From Lentisphaeraceae bacterium (GTDB taxonomy: Bacteria > Verrucomicrobiota > Lentisphaeria > Lentisphaerales > Lentisphaeraceae): a DNA stretch of 46,330 nt. The notes beneath the pieces were generated by a model. It ran no database searches and was not told where the DNA came from. It saw nothing but the letters and a program-made list of their open reading frames with translations. Both the position numbers and the translations under genes were made by a program. The first letter of the stretch is position 1, and each line of letters begins with the position of its first letter. Of the stretch, positions 9,229-18,400 are shown in pieces. The stretch covers positions 1-46,330 of the forward strand of contig JAJPOQ010000159.1 of assembly GCA_021232515.1 (NCBI GenBank). The letters are read 5' to 3'.

Positions 9229-10407
9229 ATGAATTACTATACCGATATTTTTCCTGAGAGACCTTACTTGGATGGATTCGACTTCAATCGATTAGATCGT
9301 GCTTCTTATATAATAGATCTCGGTGCTTTAAAGAGGAATATAGCGATACTAGACAGTGTCCAACAGAGAACAGGTGCAAAGATTCTCCTTGCACTGAAAG
9401 GCTTTGCAAATTACTCGACTTTCCCAATGATTAGTAAATGCCTGAAAGGTTGCTGTGCGAGTTCTCCTCATGAAGCAAGACTAGCTCGCGAAGAGTTTGG
9501 TGGAGAAGTTCACTCTTTTGCTCCGGCTTACAGTCAGCGGGATATGAATGAGCAACTTGAGCTTTCGGATCATATAGTTTTTAATAGTTTTAGTCAGTTT
9601 AAGCATTACAAAGATCAGGTAAGAAATTCGCCAAGAGATATCGAGATAGGCCTTAGAGTTAATCCTTTACACTCAGAGACTGAAGTAGACCTTTATAACC
9701 CCTGTGCACCAGGTTCTCGCCTTGGTATATTGCCAGAGTTATTTGCTGGTGAAGACTTATCTGAAGTAGATGGTCTACACTTTCATACACTTTGCCAAAA
9801 AGGGGCGGCGCCTTTAGCCCGAACAGCATCAGCTTTTGAAAAGTATTTTGGGAAGTACTTAGATCAACTTAAGTGGATAAACTTTGGTGGCGGTCATCAC
9901 ATTACTCAACCAGACTATGATCTTGATCTTTTATGTGAAACTATTTCGCATTTTAAAAATAAATATAATGTGGATGTATATTTAGAACCCGGAGAAGCCG
10001 TCGGTGTAAATACGGGCTCTCTTGTCTGTGAAGTAGTTGAGTTGGTCGAAAACGAACAGGAAATAGCGATCTTGGATATATCCGCGACTTGCCATATGCC
10101 AGATGTTTTAGAAATGCCTTATAGACCAGATGTTCGAGACGCAGACAAAGCCGGGATTAAACGATTTACCTACAAACTAGGTGGCTTAAGCTGTTTGGCT
10201 GGCGACTTGATTGGAGACTACTCATTTGATCAAGAATTGAAGGTTGGTGATAAAGTGGTGTTCGATGACATGACGCACTATACCATGGTCAAAACAAGTT
10301 TCTTTAACGGCATAGGGCATCCATCTATTGTTCTTTATAATCCGGATGACGACTCTCTCAAAACGGTTAGAGAGTTTGGTTATGAGAGCTATAAGTCCAA
10401 GCTTTAA
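9229..10407 (+). CDS. nspC: Carboxynorspermidine decarboxylase (NspC)
   Basis: A PLP-dependent fold-III decarboxylase that makes norspermidine or spermidine from the carboxy precursor. The 392 residues match the family. The PLP lysine is Lys57 (LALKGFANY). LHFHTLCQKG, NFGGGHHIT, the phosphate-binding EPGEAVG and the active-site Cys in DISATCHMPDVLEMPYRP are all visible, as is the late segment YKLGGLSCLAGDLIGDY. Carboxynorspermidine synthase is not next to it. It has its own promoter region (9044-9228, divergent from the zinc-ribbon gene). Its stop shares a TTAA palindrome with the stop of the convergent kinase gene. Confidence 0.93.
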   Translation: MNYYTDIFPERPYLDGFDFNRLDRASYIIDLGALKRNIAILDSVQQRTGAKILLALKGFANYSTFPMISKCLKGCCASSPHEARLAREEFGGEVHSFAPAYSQRDMNEQLELSDHIVFNSFSQFKHYKDQVRNSPRDIEIGLRVNPLHSETEVDLYNPCAPGSRLGILPELFAGEDLSEVDGLHFHTLCQKGAAPLARTASAFEKYFGKYLDQLKWINFGGGHHITQPDYDLDLLCETISHFKNKYNVDVYLEPGEAVGVNTGSLVCEVVELVENEQEIAILDISATCHMPDVLEMPYRPDVRDADKAGIKRFTYKLGGLSCLAGDLIGDYSFDQELKVGDKVVFDDMTHYTMVKTSFFNGIGHPSIVLYNPDDDSLKTVREFGYESYKSKL

Positions 10408-11525
10408 GGTAACTGAGACTTCACTAACCAATAGGCGAAAAATATAAAGCCGGTTAGCCCGGTAACCCCTGCGAGAATTGTCGGAATATAACCATGTAGA
10501 TCTGCGGCGGCAGTATAAACTAGCGCTGGGTTATCGTAAGGATCATAAGTCGAATTTTCTTTTTCATATCTTTTAAGAGTTTGTTCAACTGACTCTATGG
10601 CTTCTTCCCAAGTTTGTGGCCTGTTTGCTCGGTCCTTTTCCATAAAGTGTTTTATGAGATCACAAGTCGCTTTACTGACGTCAGGCCTTACATAAGCCGG
10701 AGGATAAGGAGTATCTTTCAGGACGTTATCAAAGATCTCATCTGAGTTTTTACCTTTGAAAGGTTCGGCTCCGGTGATGAGCTCATAAAGAGTTGCTCCC
10801 AGAGAGTATATGTCTGAACGTTGATCAATATTGTTTGGGGTTTCGATTTGCTCAGGACTCATATAGTAAGGAGTTCCGATTATATGAGTTTCGCCAGAGT
10901 TTTCCGCCTTATTTACACTAACTCCTAGGTTCATGATTTTGACAACATTACTCTGAGTTAAAAGTATGTTTGAAGGCTTTAGGTCGCGGTGGATGATCTG
11001 CCAATTATCCCAAGCAGTTTTGAGGGCTCGGCAGCAAGTCAGGATGATGTTCAATGCATGATCTTCATCGAAACGACCAAATTGGATGATGTGGTCTTCA
11101 AGAGTTTTACCTTTGACGAACTCCATTGCCAAATAAAGGCGACCTTCCTTGTCAGTCCCAGACTCAAAAGCTTTGATGAAGTTATTGTGACTTACACGCA
11201 GATTCATGCGTATTTCATTTTTAAAGCTTTCTATTTCTTCTTCATTGATGATAGAAGGGCGGATAAGCTTTAGAGCGTAATCTTTTTCGTCGACAACCGA
11301 TCGTGCTTCATAGACTTCACCCATACCGCCTATGCCGATCATTTTATCAACGAGATAGTCCCCAACCAGAGTGCCAGGTAAGATAGAAGCTTTGGGGATG
11401 TAAATTTTATTGTTACATTTTGGACATTTTTGCTTACTACCAGCAAAGGCTATATCGGCGTCAACTGTGGTGTAGCAGTTGATGCACATGCAGCGGATAT
11501 TATTATCTTTGCTATATTGACTCAT
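10404..11525 (-). CDS. Zinc-finger Ser/Thr protein kinase with NLG in place of DFG
   Basis: 373 residues. An N-terminal zinc ribbon (CMCINC...CPKC, about 13-41) leads to a PknB-like kinase domain (about 56-325) and a C-terminal membrane helix (about 346-367). The glycine loop (GIGGMGEVY), the ATP lysine (YALKLI), the HRDLKPSNILL catalytic loop and GTPYYMSPEQ are intact. The metal-binding DFG position reads MNLG: the AAC codon gives Asn where Asp is expected. The kinase may be weak, use metal differently or be a pseudokinase scaffold. There is no PASTA or other extracellular domain. Convergent with nspC and divergent from the 11664 gene. Confidence 0.88.
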   Translation of the reverse strand: MSQYSKDNNIRCMCINCYTTVDADIAFAGSKQKCPKCNNKIYIPKASILPGTLVGDYLVDKMIGIGGMGEVYEARSVVDEKDYALKLIRPSIINEEEIESFKNEIRMNLRVSHNNFIKAFESGTDKEGRLYLAMEFVKGKTLEDHIIQFGRFDEDHALNIILTCCRALKTAWDNWQIIHRDLKPSNILLTQSNVVKIMNLGVSVNKAENSGETHIIGTPYYMSPEQIETPNNIDQRSDIYSLGATLYELITGAEPFKGKNSDEIFDNVLKDTPYPPAYVRPDVSKATCDLIKHFMEKDRANRPQTWEEAIESVEQTLKRYEKENSTYDPYDNPALVYTAAADLHGYIPTILAGVTGLTGFIFFAYWLVKSQLP

Positions 11526-11663
11526 TTTACCAAACTGTTACTTCTCGTAAAGCTATAATTGACAGAGGACTTTCTAAATATAATTTCTTACAGATGAATT
11601 ACACACTGTTATTGTCGGTAATGCCGGCTAATGTCACAAAAGCAATTTCAAGGTAATAAATAT

Positions 11664-12710
11664 ATGCGTTTACATAACTTCTTTTTCATACTCTTATTTT
11701 TAGTTTCGTCACTCACTGCTCAAGACAAAGAACTTGAAGCTGCGGAAGAATTGTTTTACTCATTTACGGAAGCGTATTTTGAACGCGACTTAACCAAAAT
11801 GAAATCGTTTTGTCTGTTCAATGAAGATATGGAAATACTAGACGATCAACCTGCGTACACGAAAGCTAAACTTGTTGAGCTAAAGAAAACTTTACGAGCA
11901 ACACCAGTTAAGTGGCACACTGTCGGTGAAGTGATCAAAATAAATAATGCACCTATTCGTGTTAATGAAATAATGGTGAACGACCGCAAGAAAATCGGTA
12001 CGATTCGCATGTTAGAGATGGTTTATCCACTTATTCTTCGAAAGTCACGTGCAAGTAACACTTGGAAGATCGACCCAACGTTCATGATTCAGTCGGTTAA
12101 GAAGCATCTTAAAACTGAAATGAAGAGAAATGCTCGAGATTTTAGAATTGTTTTCGATGGCAAAACATTCCATTTAAATGAAGGCGAGAAGATCATCGTT
12201 GAAGATCTAAAAGGTGTCTCACACAGAGTGACTCTTTATAGAAATGAGATACAACACTATAAAGATGGTCGCGTAAAGTTTCACTACCACAAAGACATGG
12301 AAGTCTTTCCAAATAAGATGAAAGGTGGCTTTGTTTATACTTTGACTTCTGAGCTCGGTCCTGAGCTGCATTTGCTTATATATGATAAAGGCGCTGATTT
12401 GCAACAGGTTGCAGAAAAGTATATAAATGTATGGATAGAAAACTATGAAGTCAATGACGCACAGTTCGAGAAAAAACAGCTCAAAGAAGCTCGCCAAGAA
12501 ATAAACGGTGAGATGGTAGATGGTAAGGTGTTATACGTTCGCCAAGGTGGCAAAGTTCTGTATAACCAGTTTTACTTCTTCGAGAGTGAAACTGGAACTG
12601 TTGTTGGAGTCTTCGCAAAGTGTAAGGCTGTCGATACTGGTTTATTGAACAAGTACCTCAAAATTGCCTGCGAAGACCTCAAGCCATTGGCTCGAGGAAC
12701 TAAGAGGTAA
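11664..12710 (+). CDS. Exported protein of unknown function
   Basis: The ATG at 11664 is chosen because it begins a clean signal peptide (MRLHNFFFILLFLVSSLTAQ) with AAGG 9 bases before it. The frame is open back to 11631, but that extension would bury the signal. The mature part (about 325 residues) starts with a helical EAAEELFYSFTEAYFERDL segment reminiscent of NTF2-like lipoproteins, then a beta-rich lysine-heavy region. No enzyme motif is visible. It abuts the next gene with no gap and heads a five-gene same-strand run to 15402. Confidence 0.6.
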   Translation: MRLHNFFFILLFLVSSLTAQDKELEAAEELFYSFTEAYFERDLTKMKSFCLFNEDMEILDDQPAYTKAKLVELKKTLRATPVKWHTVGEVIKINNAPIRVNEIMVNDRKKIGTIRMLEMVYPLILRKSRASNTWKIDPTFMIQSVKKHLKTEMKRNARDFRIVFDGKTFHLNEGEKIIVEDLKGVSHRVTLYRNEIQHYKDGRVKFHYHKDMEVFPNKMKGGFVYTLTSELGPELHLLIYDKGADLQQVAEKYINVWIENYEVNDAQFEKKQLKEARQEINGEMVDGKVLYVRQGGKVLYNQFYFFESETGTVVGVFAKCKAVDTGLLNKYLKIACEDLKPLARGTKR

Positions 12711-13478
12711 ATGAAAAAGATCATCGTTGTTGTCGTTGTTTTATTAGTCGCTGGTGTTGAATACATAATTTATTTTCAGCCTGAATTAAAGGCGAAGATA
12801 ACAAACCAGTTTAGTGACCTCATCGGTGGTTCTGACCTCAAGTCTGTAGACAGTTATAAAGAAAGCTTTAAAGAAAATGGCCTTGTCATCAAAGATGAAA
12901 AGACTGGTTATGTCGGTGGTTATGAAGATAACTTAAAAGTAACCAGTTTTAATGATGAAAAAGGTAACAGCATGACCCTCGGTCATGAGGACGGCCAAGT
13001 CCAAGTTTTGAAAGCAGTCTTCGATTTAGACAGCGGAAGTGTGGAAAAAGTTGCTGTTGATGAATTTAAACGAATTTTTGCCGAGCCGGTAGATTTCTCT
13101 AAAAGTGGTAAAGTTACAACTGATAAAGGAGAGGCCTCTTGGGTTGTCAAAGATGGTAAGGTGGCTCTGTCGATAAATAGTAAAGATGTGAAGAAGGCTA
13201 CTCCTGTAGAAGAGCTTCCAGAAGATCAAAAGTTAAAACTTGCCGAGTTTGAAAATCTTGTGTCGCAGAAAGTTAAGATGGAAAATGAATGGCGTATTTT
13301 GGATGATAAACGTCATTTCTGTTTTGACCAATTAGAATATAATGCGATAACAAAACGTATGGCTGAATTGAAATCTGATGCGAACAAACTTAAAGTGAAC
13401 GCAAAAGAGATAATGAAGGATTTACCTATGCCTCACATCATGGCAGTAAAAGAAAAGCTTGAAGGCGGAGTTTTATGA
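12711..13478 (+). CDS. Membrane-anchored protein of unknown function
   Basis: 255 residues. An N-terminal membrane anchor (KKIIVVVVVLLVAGVEYIIYF) precedes a beta-rich middle (about 40-165) and a charged helical, probably coiled-coil C-terminus (about 175-250, ELKSDANKLKVNAKEIMKD). It starts immediately after the stop of the upstream exported protein and overlaps sixA by 4 bases (ATGA), so the three are probably translated together. No recognised domain. Confidence 0.6.
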   Translation: MKKIIVVVVVLLVAGVEYIIYFQPELKAKITNQFSDLIGGSDLKSVDSYKESFKENGLVIKDEKTGYVGGYEDNLKVTSFNDEKGNSMTLGHEDGQVQVLKAVFDLDSGSVEKVAVDEFKRIFAEPVDFSKSGKVTTDKGEASWVVKDGKVALSINSKDVKKATPVEELPEDQKLKLAEFENLVSQKVKMENEWRILDDKRHFCFDQLEYNAITKRMAELKSDANKLKVNAKEIMKDLPMPHIMAVKEKLEGGVL

Positions 13479-13972
13479 AGATACTTCTCATGCGTCATTG
13501 CTTGGCTGCAACGGTTGAGCAGTCAGGAGTTTCCTACGATGCAGAAAGACCACTTACTCCCGAAGGTTGCCGACATGCAGAACTTGTCGCAGACTACTTA
13601 AAAAAGCTTGGAATTATTCCTTCAAAGATACTATCTACACCATTTCTTAGATCAGGTAAAACTGCCCAAATTCTTAGTGAAAATCTAGGAAATGTTCCTG
13701 TCGTAACTTCCACTCAACTCATGCCTGGTGCAGGTGTTGACGATTTACTTGGTGCCATTTCTAAAAACGCCTGTGACGACGAGTGGGTACTCGCTGTAGC
13801 ACATGAGCCTGACTGTAGTTATATGTTGGCGCAGTTAATCATCAAGGCAGATGAATTCCCAAGAAAAGTTCTTCCTGGTGACATCTACGCTCTAACACTT
13901 TCAATTGAAGATCAAGATGCCAAAGCTGGTATCGTTTCATCTTTCTCTCCAATTAACTTCGAGAAAATTTAA
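13475..13972 (+). CDS. sixA: SixA-type phosphohistidine phosphatase
   Basis: A 165-residue histidine phosphatase superfamily member. Arg7-His8 (LLMRHCLA) is the phospho-accepting RHG-type motif, LSTPFLRSGKTAQIL holds the second Arg, and VAHEPDCSYML carries the second catalytic His. Length and the PGDIYAL ending fit SixA, which removes phosphate from histidine on HPt domains or PTS proteins. No HPt or PTS gene is nearby. It overlaps the upstream gene by 4 bases and lies 6 bases before trpD. Confidence 0.88.
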   Translation: MKILLMRHCLAATVEQSGVSYDAERPLTPEGCRHAELVADYLKKLGIIPSKILSTPFLRSGKTAQILSENLGNVPVVTSTQLMPGAGVDDLLGAISKNACDDEWVLAVAHEPDCSYMLAQLIIKADEFPRKVLPGDIYALTLSIEDQDAKAGIVSSFSPINFEKI

Positions 13973-13978
13973 AGTCCT

Positions 13979-14998
13979 ATGAAAACTCCTATACAAAAAG
14001 CCATAGGTCTGGCTGTTGCCGGACAACATTTAACACGTGAAGCTGCTGAAGAAGTTATGAACGACATCATGACTGGTCAGTGCACAGATGCTCAGATCGC
14101 CTCTTGGTTAACAGCTATGATGGTCAAAGGTGAAACTGCCGATGAGATAGCTGCCGGAATTCACGTTATGCGTAAAAATGTTGTGTCTATCAAGTGTGAT
14201 GACCCACAGGCGATCGACATAGTTGGTACTGGTGGAGATGGTATAGGAACTTATAATATTTCTACGGCTGCTGTATTTGTTGCAGCAGGTGCAGGTGTAA
14301 CTGTCGCTAAACATGGCAACAGGGCCCTTTCGAGTAAGTCCGGTAGTGCAGATGTTTTGAGTAGCTTGGGAATCAACACTGCTTGTTCAGTCGATACTAT
14401 GGAAAAAGCACTTAAAGAGATAGGCGTTTCTTTCATGTTTGCGCCTATGCTTCACCCAGCGATGAAACACGCGATTGGCCCTCGCCGTGAGATGGGTATA
14501 CGAACTATTTTTAATTTACTCGGCCCTATGACAAATCCGGCAAGTGCTCGTCGTGGTTTGATCGGAGTTTTCAATAAAGACTATACTAAAGTTCTCGCAG
14601 AAGCTGCGGCTCAGTTAGGTGAAGAGCATATGTTCTTTGCACATGGTCTCGATGGTTTAGATGAACTGTCAGTGACGACTTCTAGTTATGTATGTGAAGT
14701 TAAGAACGGCTCTTTGACTGAAACGGAACTTAACCCAGAAGATTATGGTCTTTCAACTTGGAAGTTAGATGAACTTCTAGGTGGTCAGCCAGATGAAAAT
14801 GCCGCAGCATTGCGTAAAGTTTTAAGCGGTGAGAAGAATGCTTATAGAGATGCTGTTATTTTTAATGCCGCAGCAGGTCTTTATACATCTGGTAAATTTG
14901 AAAACCTTGAGACGTCAGTCGAAGCTGCAAAGCAGAGTATTGATTCTGGCCAAGCTTTGATCAAGCTGGATAAACTAGTTGAGATAACAAACGCATGA
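13979..14998 (+). CDS. trpD: Anthranilate phosphoribosyltransferase
   Basis: Joins PRPP and anthranilate in tryptophan synthesis; cytosolic homodimer. 339 residues. The PRPP-binding GTGGDG (83-88), the TYNISTAAVFVAAGAG segment, KHGNRALSSKSGSADVL, the anthranilate region GIRTIFNLLGPMTNP and the metal-binding DGLDELS are all present. No other trp gene adjoins it. It sits between sixA and a haem lipoprotein gene whose start overlaps its stop by 4 bases (ATGA), an unusual operon setting for a trp gene. Confidence 0.95.
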   Translation: MKTPIQKAIGLAVAGQHLTREAAEEVMNDIMTGQCTDAQIASWLTAMMVKGETADEIAAGIHVMRKNVVSIKCDDPQAIDIVGTGGDGIGTYNISTAAVFVAAGAGVTVAKHGNRALSSKSGSADVLSSLGINTACSVDTMEKALKEIGVSFMFAPMLHPAMKHAIGPRREMGIRTIFNLLGPMTNPASARRGLIGVFNKDYTKVLAEAAAQLGEEHMFFAHGLDGLDELSVTTSSYVCEVKNGSLTETELNPEDYGLSTWKLDELLGGQPDENAAALRKVLSGEKNAYRDAVIFNAAAGLYTSGKFENLETSVEAAKQSIDSGQALIKLDKLVEITNA

Positions 14999-15402
14999 AA
15001 CTGACACTTCTTTGTCTAATGCTTATTCTTTTGGGAGCTTGTAAGTCTAGGCCAGAGCCAACTCCAGAATACTCTAAAAGTCAAAAAAGAAATATGGAAA
15101 TTCGTATCGATGAAATAATGGAACGAATGGATTGGCCCGAGTTTGCTTTAGTTAAGATGTCTCAAAACAAAATGTACGATCATCCAGATTTTAAGAAATA
15201 TACGGATGAACTTATCAAGCAAAATGATCGCTTAGTTAAGATTGAACACTGGGAAAAGTCGTTTAATCGTTTGTCGAAAAGAATGGCGAGCGATCTCGAT
15301 GAGTTAAAAGCTGCTGTTGAATCCAAAGATCAGCTATTGATTAACCAGAAGTGGAAGCAAGCAAAAGTGACCTGTAAAAAGTGTCACGACATCTTCGAGT
15401 AG
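14995..15402 (+). CDS. Lipoprotein with a C-terminal haem c motif (class II cytochrome-like)
   Basis: 135 residues. A lipobox LLGAC with Cys16 predicts lipid anchoring. The mature chain is almost wholly helical and ends with Cys127-Lys-Lys-Cys130-His131, four residues from the C-terminus. A single CxxCH at the C-terminal end of a four-helix protein is the arrangement of cytochrome c'/c556 (class II). A Met in the first helix could be the second ligand, but this is not certain. Overlap with trpD suggests co-translation. Electron transfer or gas/redox sensing at the membrane is plausible. Confidence 0.7.
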   Translation: MKLTLLCLMLILLGACKSRPEPTPEYSKSQKRNMEIRIDEIMERMDWPEFALVKMSQNKMYDHPDFKKYTDELIKQNDRLVKIEHWEKSFNRLSKRMASDLDELKAAVESKDQLLINQKWKQAKVTCKKCHDIFE

Positions 15403-15918
15403 TTAATCAGTTGGCTTTTTTGGGCCTTTGAGAATTTTCTGCATAAAGACGACATCTAGCCACTTACCAAACTTGTAGCCAGCTTCTTTTATACGACCAC
15501 ACTCACTAAAACCGTGATTTTCGTGAAGCTTTATACTTATTTTATTTTGCCCATCTATAGCACCGACGATGTTGTGGTAGTTTTCTTCCTCAGCTCGTTG
15601 AGTTATTTCACCTAAAAGTAGGTCGCCGAGTCTCAATCCACGAAAGTTCTTGTGAACGTAGATAGAGTGCTCAACGGTATACTTATAAGCAGGGAAGTGA
15701 CGGAAGTCGCCATAAGTTGCAAAGCCGGCTAGTTTGCCATCGATATTTAATAAACCGAGTATCGGGAAACCTTTTTCTTTCTTACTTTGAAACCAAGTGT
15801 GAACATCTTCAATTGTTCTAGGCTCGTAATCATAGAGAGCTGTAGAGTTTATGATGCACTCGTTGAGGATCTGAAGGACTTCCTCCGCGTATTTTTCTTC
15901 ACACTCGATCAGTTTCAT
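15403..15918 (-). CDS. GNAT N-acetyltransferase, phosphinothricin-acetyltransferase-like
   Basis: 171 residues of the GNAT fold. ILNECIINSTALYDYEPRT at the N-terminus, the acetyl-CoA loop FRGLRLGDLLL (about 93-103) and the C-terminal IGAIDGQNKISIKLHENHGFSECGRI-type segment, here VGAIDGQNKISIKLHENHG, are typical of the PAT/Pat-like branch that acetylates small amines such as phosphinothricin or methionine sulfoximine. The real substrate is unknown. It lies 9 bases after RNase R on the same strand and its stop abuts the stop of the convergent lipoprotein gene. Confidence 0.85.
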   Translation of the reverse strand: MKLIECEEKYAEEVLQILNECIINSTALYDYEPRTIEDVHTWFQSKKEKGFPILGLLNIDGKLAGFATYGDFRHFPAYKYTVEHSIYVHKNFRGLRLGDLLLGEITQRAEEENYHNIVGAIDGQNKISIKLHENHGFSECGRIKEAGYKFGKWLDVVFMQKILKGPKKPTD

Positions 15919-15927
15919 AAAAAGACC

Positions 15928-18231
15928 TTAACGTTTCTTTTTGTTTGATTTCTTTTTACCAGACTTACCTTTGATCTTTGAACTTCTTTTTTTCTTATTC
16001 TCATCGCCTTTGTAAACTTTTTCGAAGAATTTTTTCTTCTTAGGTTTTTCATCTTTCGAGTCAGAGTCAGAGTCAGAATCAACAATCCTACGAGGAGAAA
16101 CCTTTGGTGTCTTTTTAGCTCCTTTCTTTTTAGAGAGAGGTTCCAAGACTGGTTTTACGTTTATATCGCGTCTAGCAAAGTTGACATCTGTAACTTTTAT
16201 GGTGATTGGGTCACCACAGTTGAGGACTCTGTTTGTTCTTTTACCTTGGATAAAACGGCCATGATCATCCGCATTGTAGTAGTCGTCTTCAAAGTCACGT
16301 AGGTAGATGTTGGTGTATAGGCCAAACTCTTGGATGTAGATTTTAAGATTACTATGACCTATTTTCGAGATAAAAGCTGTGACGTTTTGGTACTCACCTT
16401 TATCAACTTGTTGGCGGATGTAGTACAGTTTAAATCTATGACTAGCAGCTCGGTAAGCATCGTCATTTTTACGTTCCATTTCAGTGATGTGAGAGGCTTC
16501 TAACTCTAAATTACGCTTACTTTGTATCTTGCGGTTACATTCATCTTCCCAGAGCTGTTGATGAACTATAAGGTCACTCATACGGCGGATAGGGCTTGTG
16601 AAGTGACTGTAGAGACCTTTTCCAAGTCCATAGTGCAGAGCTGCAGTTTCAGAGTAAAGTGCGCGTTGCATCATTCTTAAAAAGTCGTAAGAAATAACTT
16701 CGGCGTCGGCTAACTCTTTAACTTCGTTGAGGAAATTGACTGAGTTTGCTCGGTTTGTAAGGTCACCAGGGTTTAAGCCATAGATTGAAATGGCTTTTGC
16801 GGTGAATTCAGCAACTGATTCAGGGTCAGGTTCTGGGTGAACTCGGAATAAGCCCGGGATCTGCCTATTGCTTAATTCTTTAGCTACGGCAACGTTTGCT
16901 GCAAGCATGAACTCTTCAACAAGCTGGTTGGATTCAGCAGCTTTTTCGTGTTTAAGACCTTTAAGTTCCATTGTGCGATGGTCACACATAACGCGGACTT
17001 CAGGAGCTTCTAGAGGGATAAACTTTTCGTAACGTCGACGCCATCCACGGATTTTAGCAGATAGCTGATAGAGAAGCTTCAGAGGTTCACGAACTTCTTT
17101 TGGCCACTCTTTATGCTTGAAACCTTTATCAGCAAACTCTTGGACTTCTTCATAGTTGAGTCGCTTTTTAACGATGATGTTACTGTGGAAGCGCTCAAAA
17201 CTTTCGACTTTACCAGTACGGCGGTTTATGTGAAGCATGACTGTATGAGCTGGCTTAAGTTCATTTTCATTTAGACTACAGCGTTTTGAAACAAGAACTC
17301 TAGGAAGCATCGGCATCATTCTACCTGGTAAGTAGGCAGTAAATGAGCGACTTCTAACTTTCTTTTGCCATACTCCATTTGGACTTATATAAGCAGCGAC
17401 GTCAGCAATATGAACACCGATAGTGATAAGCTTAGGGTCTTCATGTTCGTGAACAGAAAGAGCATCGTCAAAGTCTTTTGCATCGACTGGGTCGATGGTC
17501 ATGACGACTTCAGCAGTTAAGTCTTTACGTTCAATAGGGCGTTGTTTTAAACGACCAGCAGACTTTTCTTCTTCAACGGTATAGCCTGGTTCTATATCAA
17601 ACTCTGAAATGATCGCGTCTAGTTCGATATTTAAGTCACCGGCATCGCCTGTTTTTTCAGTGATACGACCAGTAATTGTTTTAGATGTTCTTTCGAGAAG
17701 CTCAACTTTAACCCAGTCTCCAGGTACTAGACCTTCGAATGCAGAGACATCTTCTGGTTGAACAGATATGTCAGAGGCACCAAAACGAAGAGGTCTCACA
17801 AAGAGTTTATTGTTCTCAGAAAGAAGTTGGCCGTGAATGAACTGAAATGGACTTGAGATGAGTTCGACGACTTTACCAACAGGTCCTTTGGAGTTGTGTC
17901 TGTCAGTAACGTGAACTTTTACAGTGTCACCGGTGAAAGCACCACCAGTTTGATTTGGTGGGATAAATATAGAGTCTTCGTCTTCGCTTATATCGACAAA
18001 ACCAAAGGCACCATCTTTGACGGTGATGGTCCCTTCAACATACTCAACTTCGCTCAGGCTATATATTCCACCTTGAGTCTTAAGGACAACACCATCTTGC
18101 CTTAATTCTCTAAAATTGGTTTTAAAAATATCTTTTTCGAGATCATTTTTACAGAGGGCCCGGCGAATCATTGTTTTGCGCAGCTTTTTGCCGCTATTTT
18201 CTTTGATAAATGCGATTATTTCATCTTTCAT
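15928..18231 (-). CDS. rnr: Ribonuclease R
   Basis: A 3'-5' exoribonuclease of the RNR superfamily, 767 residues. An N-terminal winged-helix-like segment (1-55) leads to cold-shock OB domains (about 60-220), the RNB catalytic domain (about 235-560) with the metal-binding aspartates in DPVDAKDFDDALSV, and an S1 domain (about 615-700). A lysine/serine-rich tail holds an SDSDSDS run. The tail and full OB set favour RNase R over RNase II. It degrades structured RNA and acts in RNA quality control. Probably leads a two-gene unit with the GNAT gene. Confidence 0.93.
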   Translation of the reverse strand: MKDEIIAFIKENSGKKLRKTMIRRALCKNDLEKDIFKTNFRELRQDGVVLKTQGGIYSLSEVEYVEGTITVKDGAFGFVDISEDEDSIFIPPNQTGGAFTGDTVKVHVTDRHNSKGPVGKVVELISSPFQFIHGQLLSENNKLFVRPLRFGASDISVQPEDVSAFEGLVPGDWVKVELLERTSKTITGRITEKTGDAGDLNIELDAIISEFDIEPGYTVEEEKSAGRLKQRPIERKDLTAEVVMTIDPVDAKDFDDALSVHEHEDPKLITIGVHIADVAAYISPNGVWQKKVRSRSFTAYLPGRMMPMLPRVLVSKRCSLNENELKPAHTVMLHINRRTGKVESFERFHSNIIVKKRLNYEEVQEFADKGFKHKEWPKEVREPLKLLYQLSAKIRGWRRRYEKFIPLEAPEVRVMCDHRTMELKGLKHEKAAESNQLVEEFMLAANVAVAKELSNRQIPGLFRVHPEPDPESVAEFTAKAISIYGLNPGDLTNRANSVNFLNEVKELADAEVISYDFLRMMQRALYSETAALHYGLGKGLYSHFTSPIRRMSDLIVHQQLWEDECNRKIQSKRNLELEASHITEMERKNDDAYRAASHRFKLYYIRQQVDKGEYQNVTAFISKIGHSNLKIYIQEFGLYTNIYLRDFEDDYYNADDHGRFIQGKRTNRVLNCGDPITIKVTDVNFARRDINVKPVLEPLSKKKGAKKTPKVSPRRIVDSDSDSDSKDEKPKKKKFFEKVYKGDENKKKRSSKIKGKSGKKKSNKKKR

Positions 18232-18400
18232 GAAGGTTTCCAGAGACGTGTTGTCGTAGAGGATTAAAAGTGCTGAACTTAGTCATAGTTATTTTTAATA
18301 AATATAGCACTAAGAATCAAGTTCAGCAGCCTTCACAAGAGCGTATTAACCATACTTTAATGAGAGTTGCTTATTTAACTAAGAGAAATATCTTAAAACT

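Noticed and set aside
16000..16100. Repeated TCAGAG units as a tandem repeat or CRISPR-like array
   Set aside because: They are codons for the Ser-Asp run in the RNase R tail.
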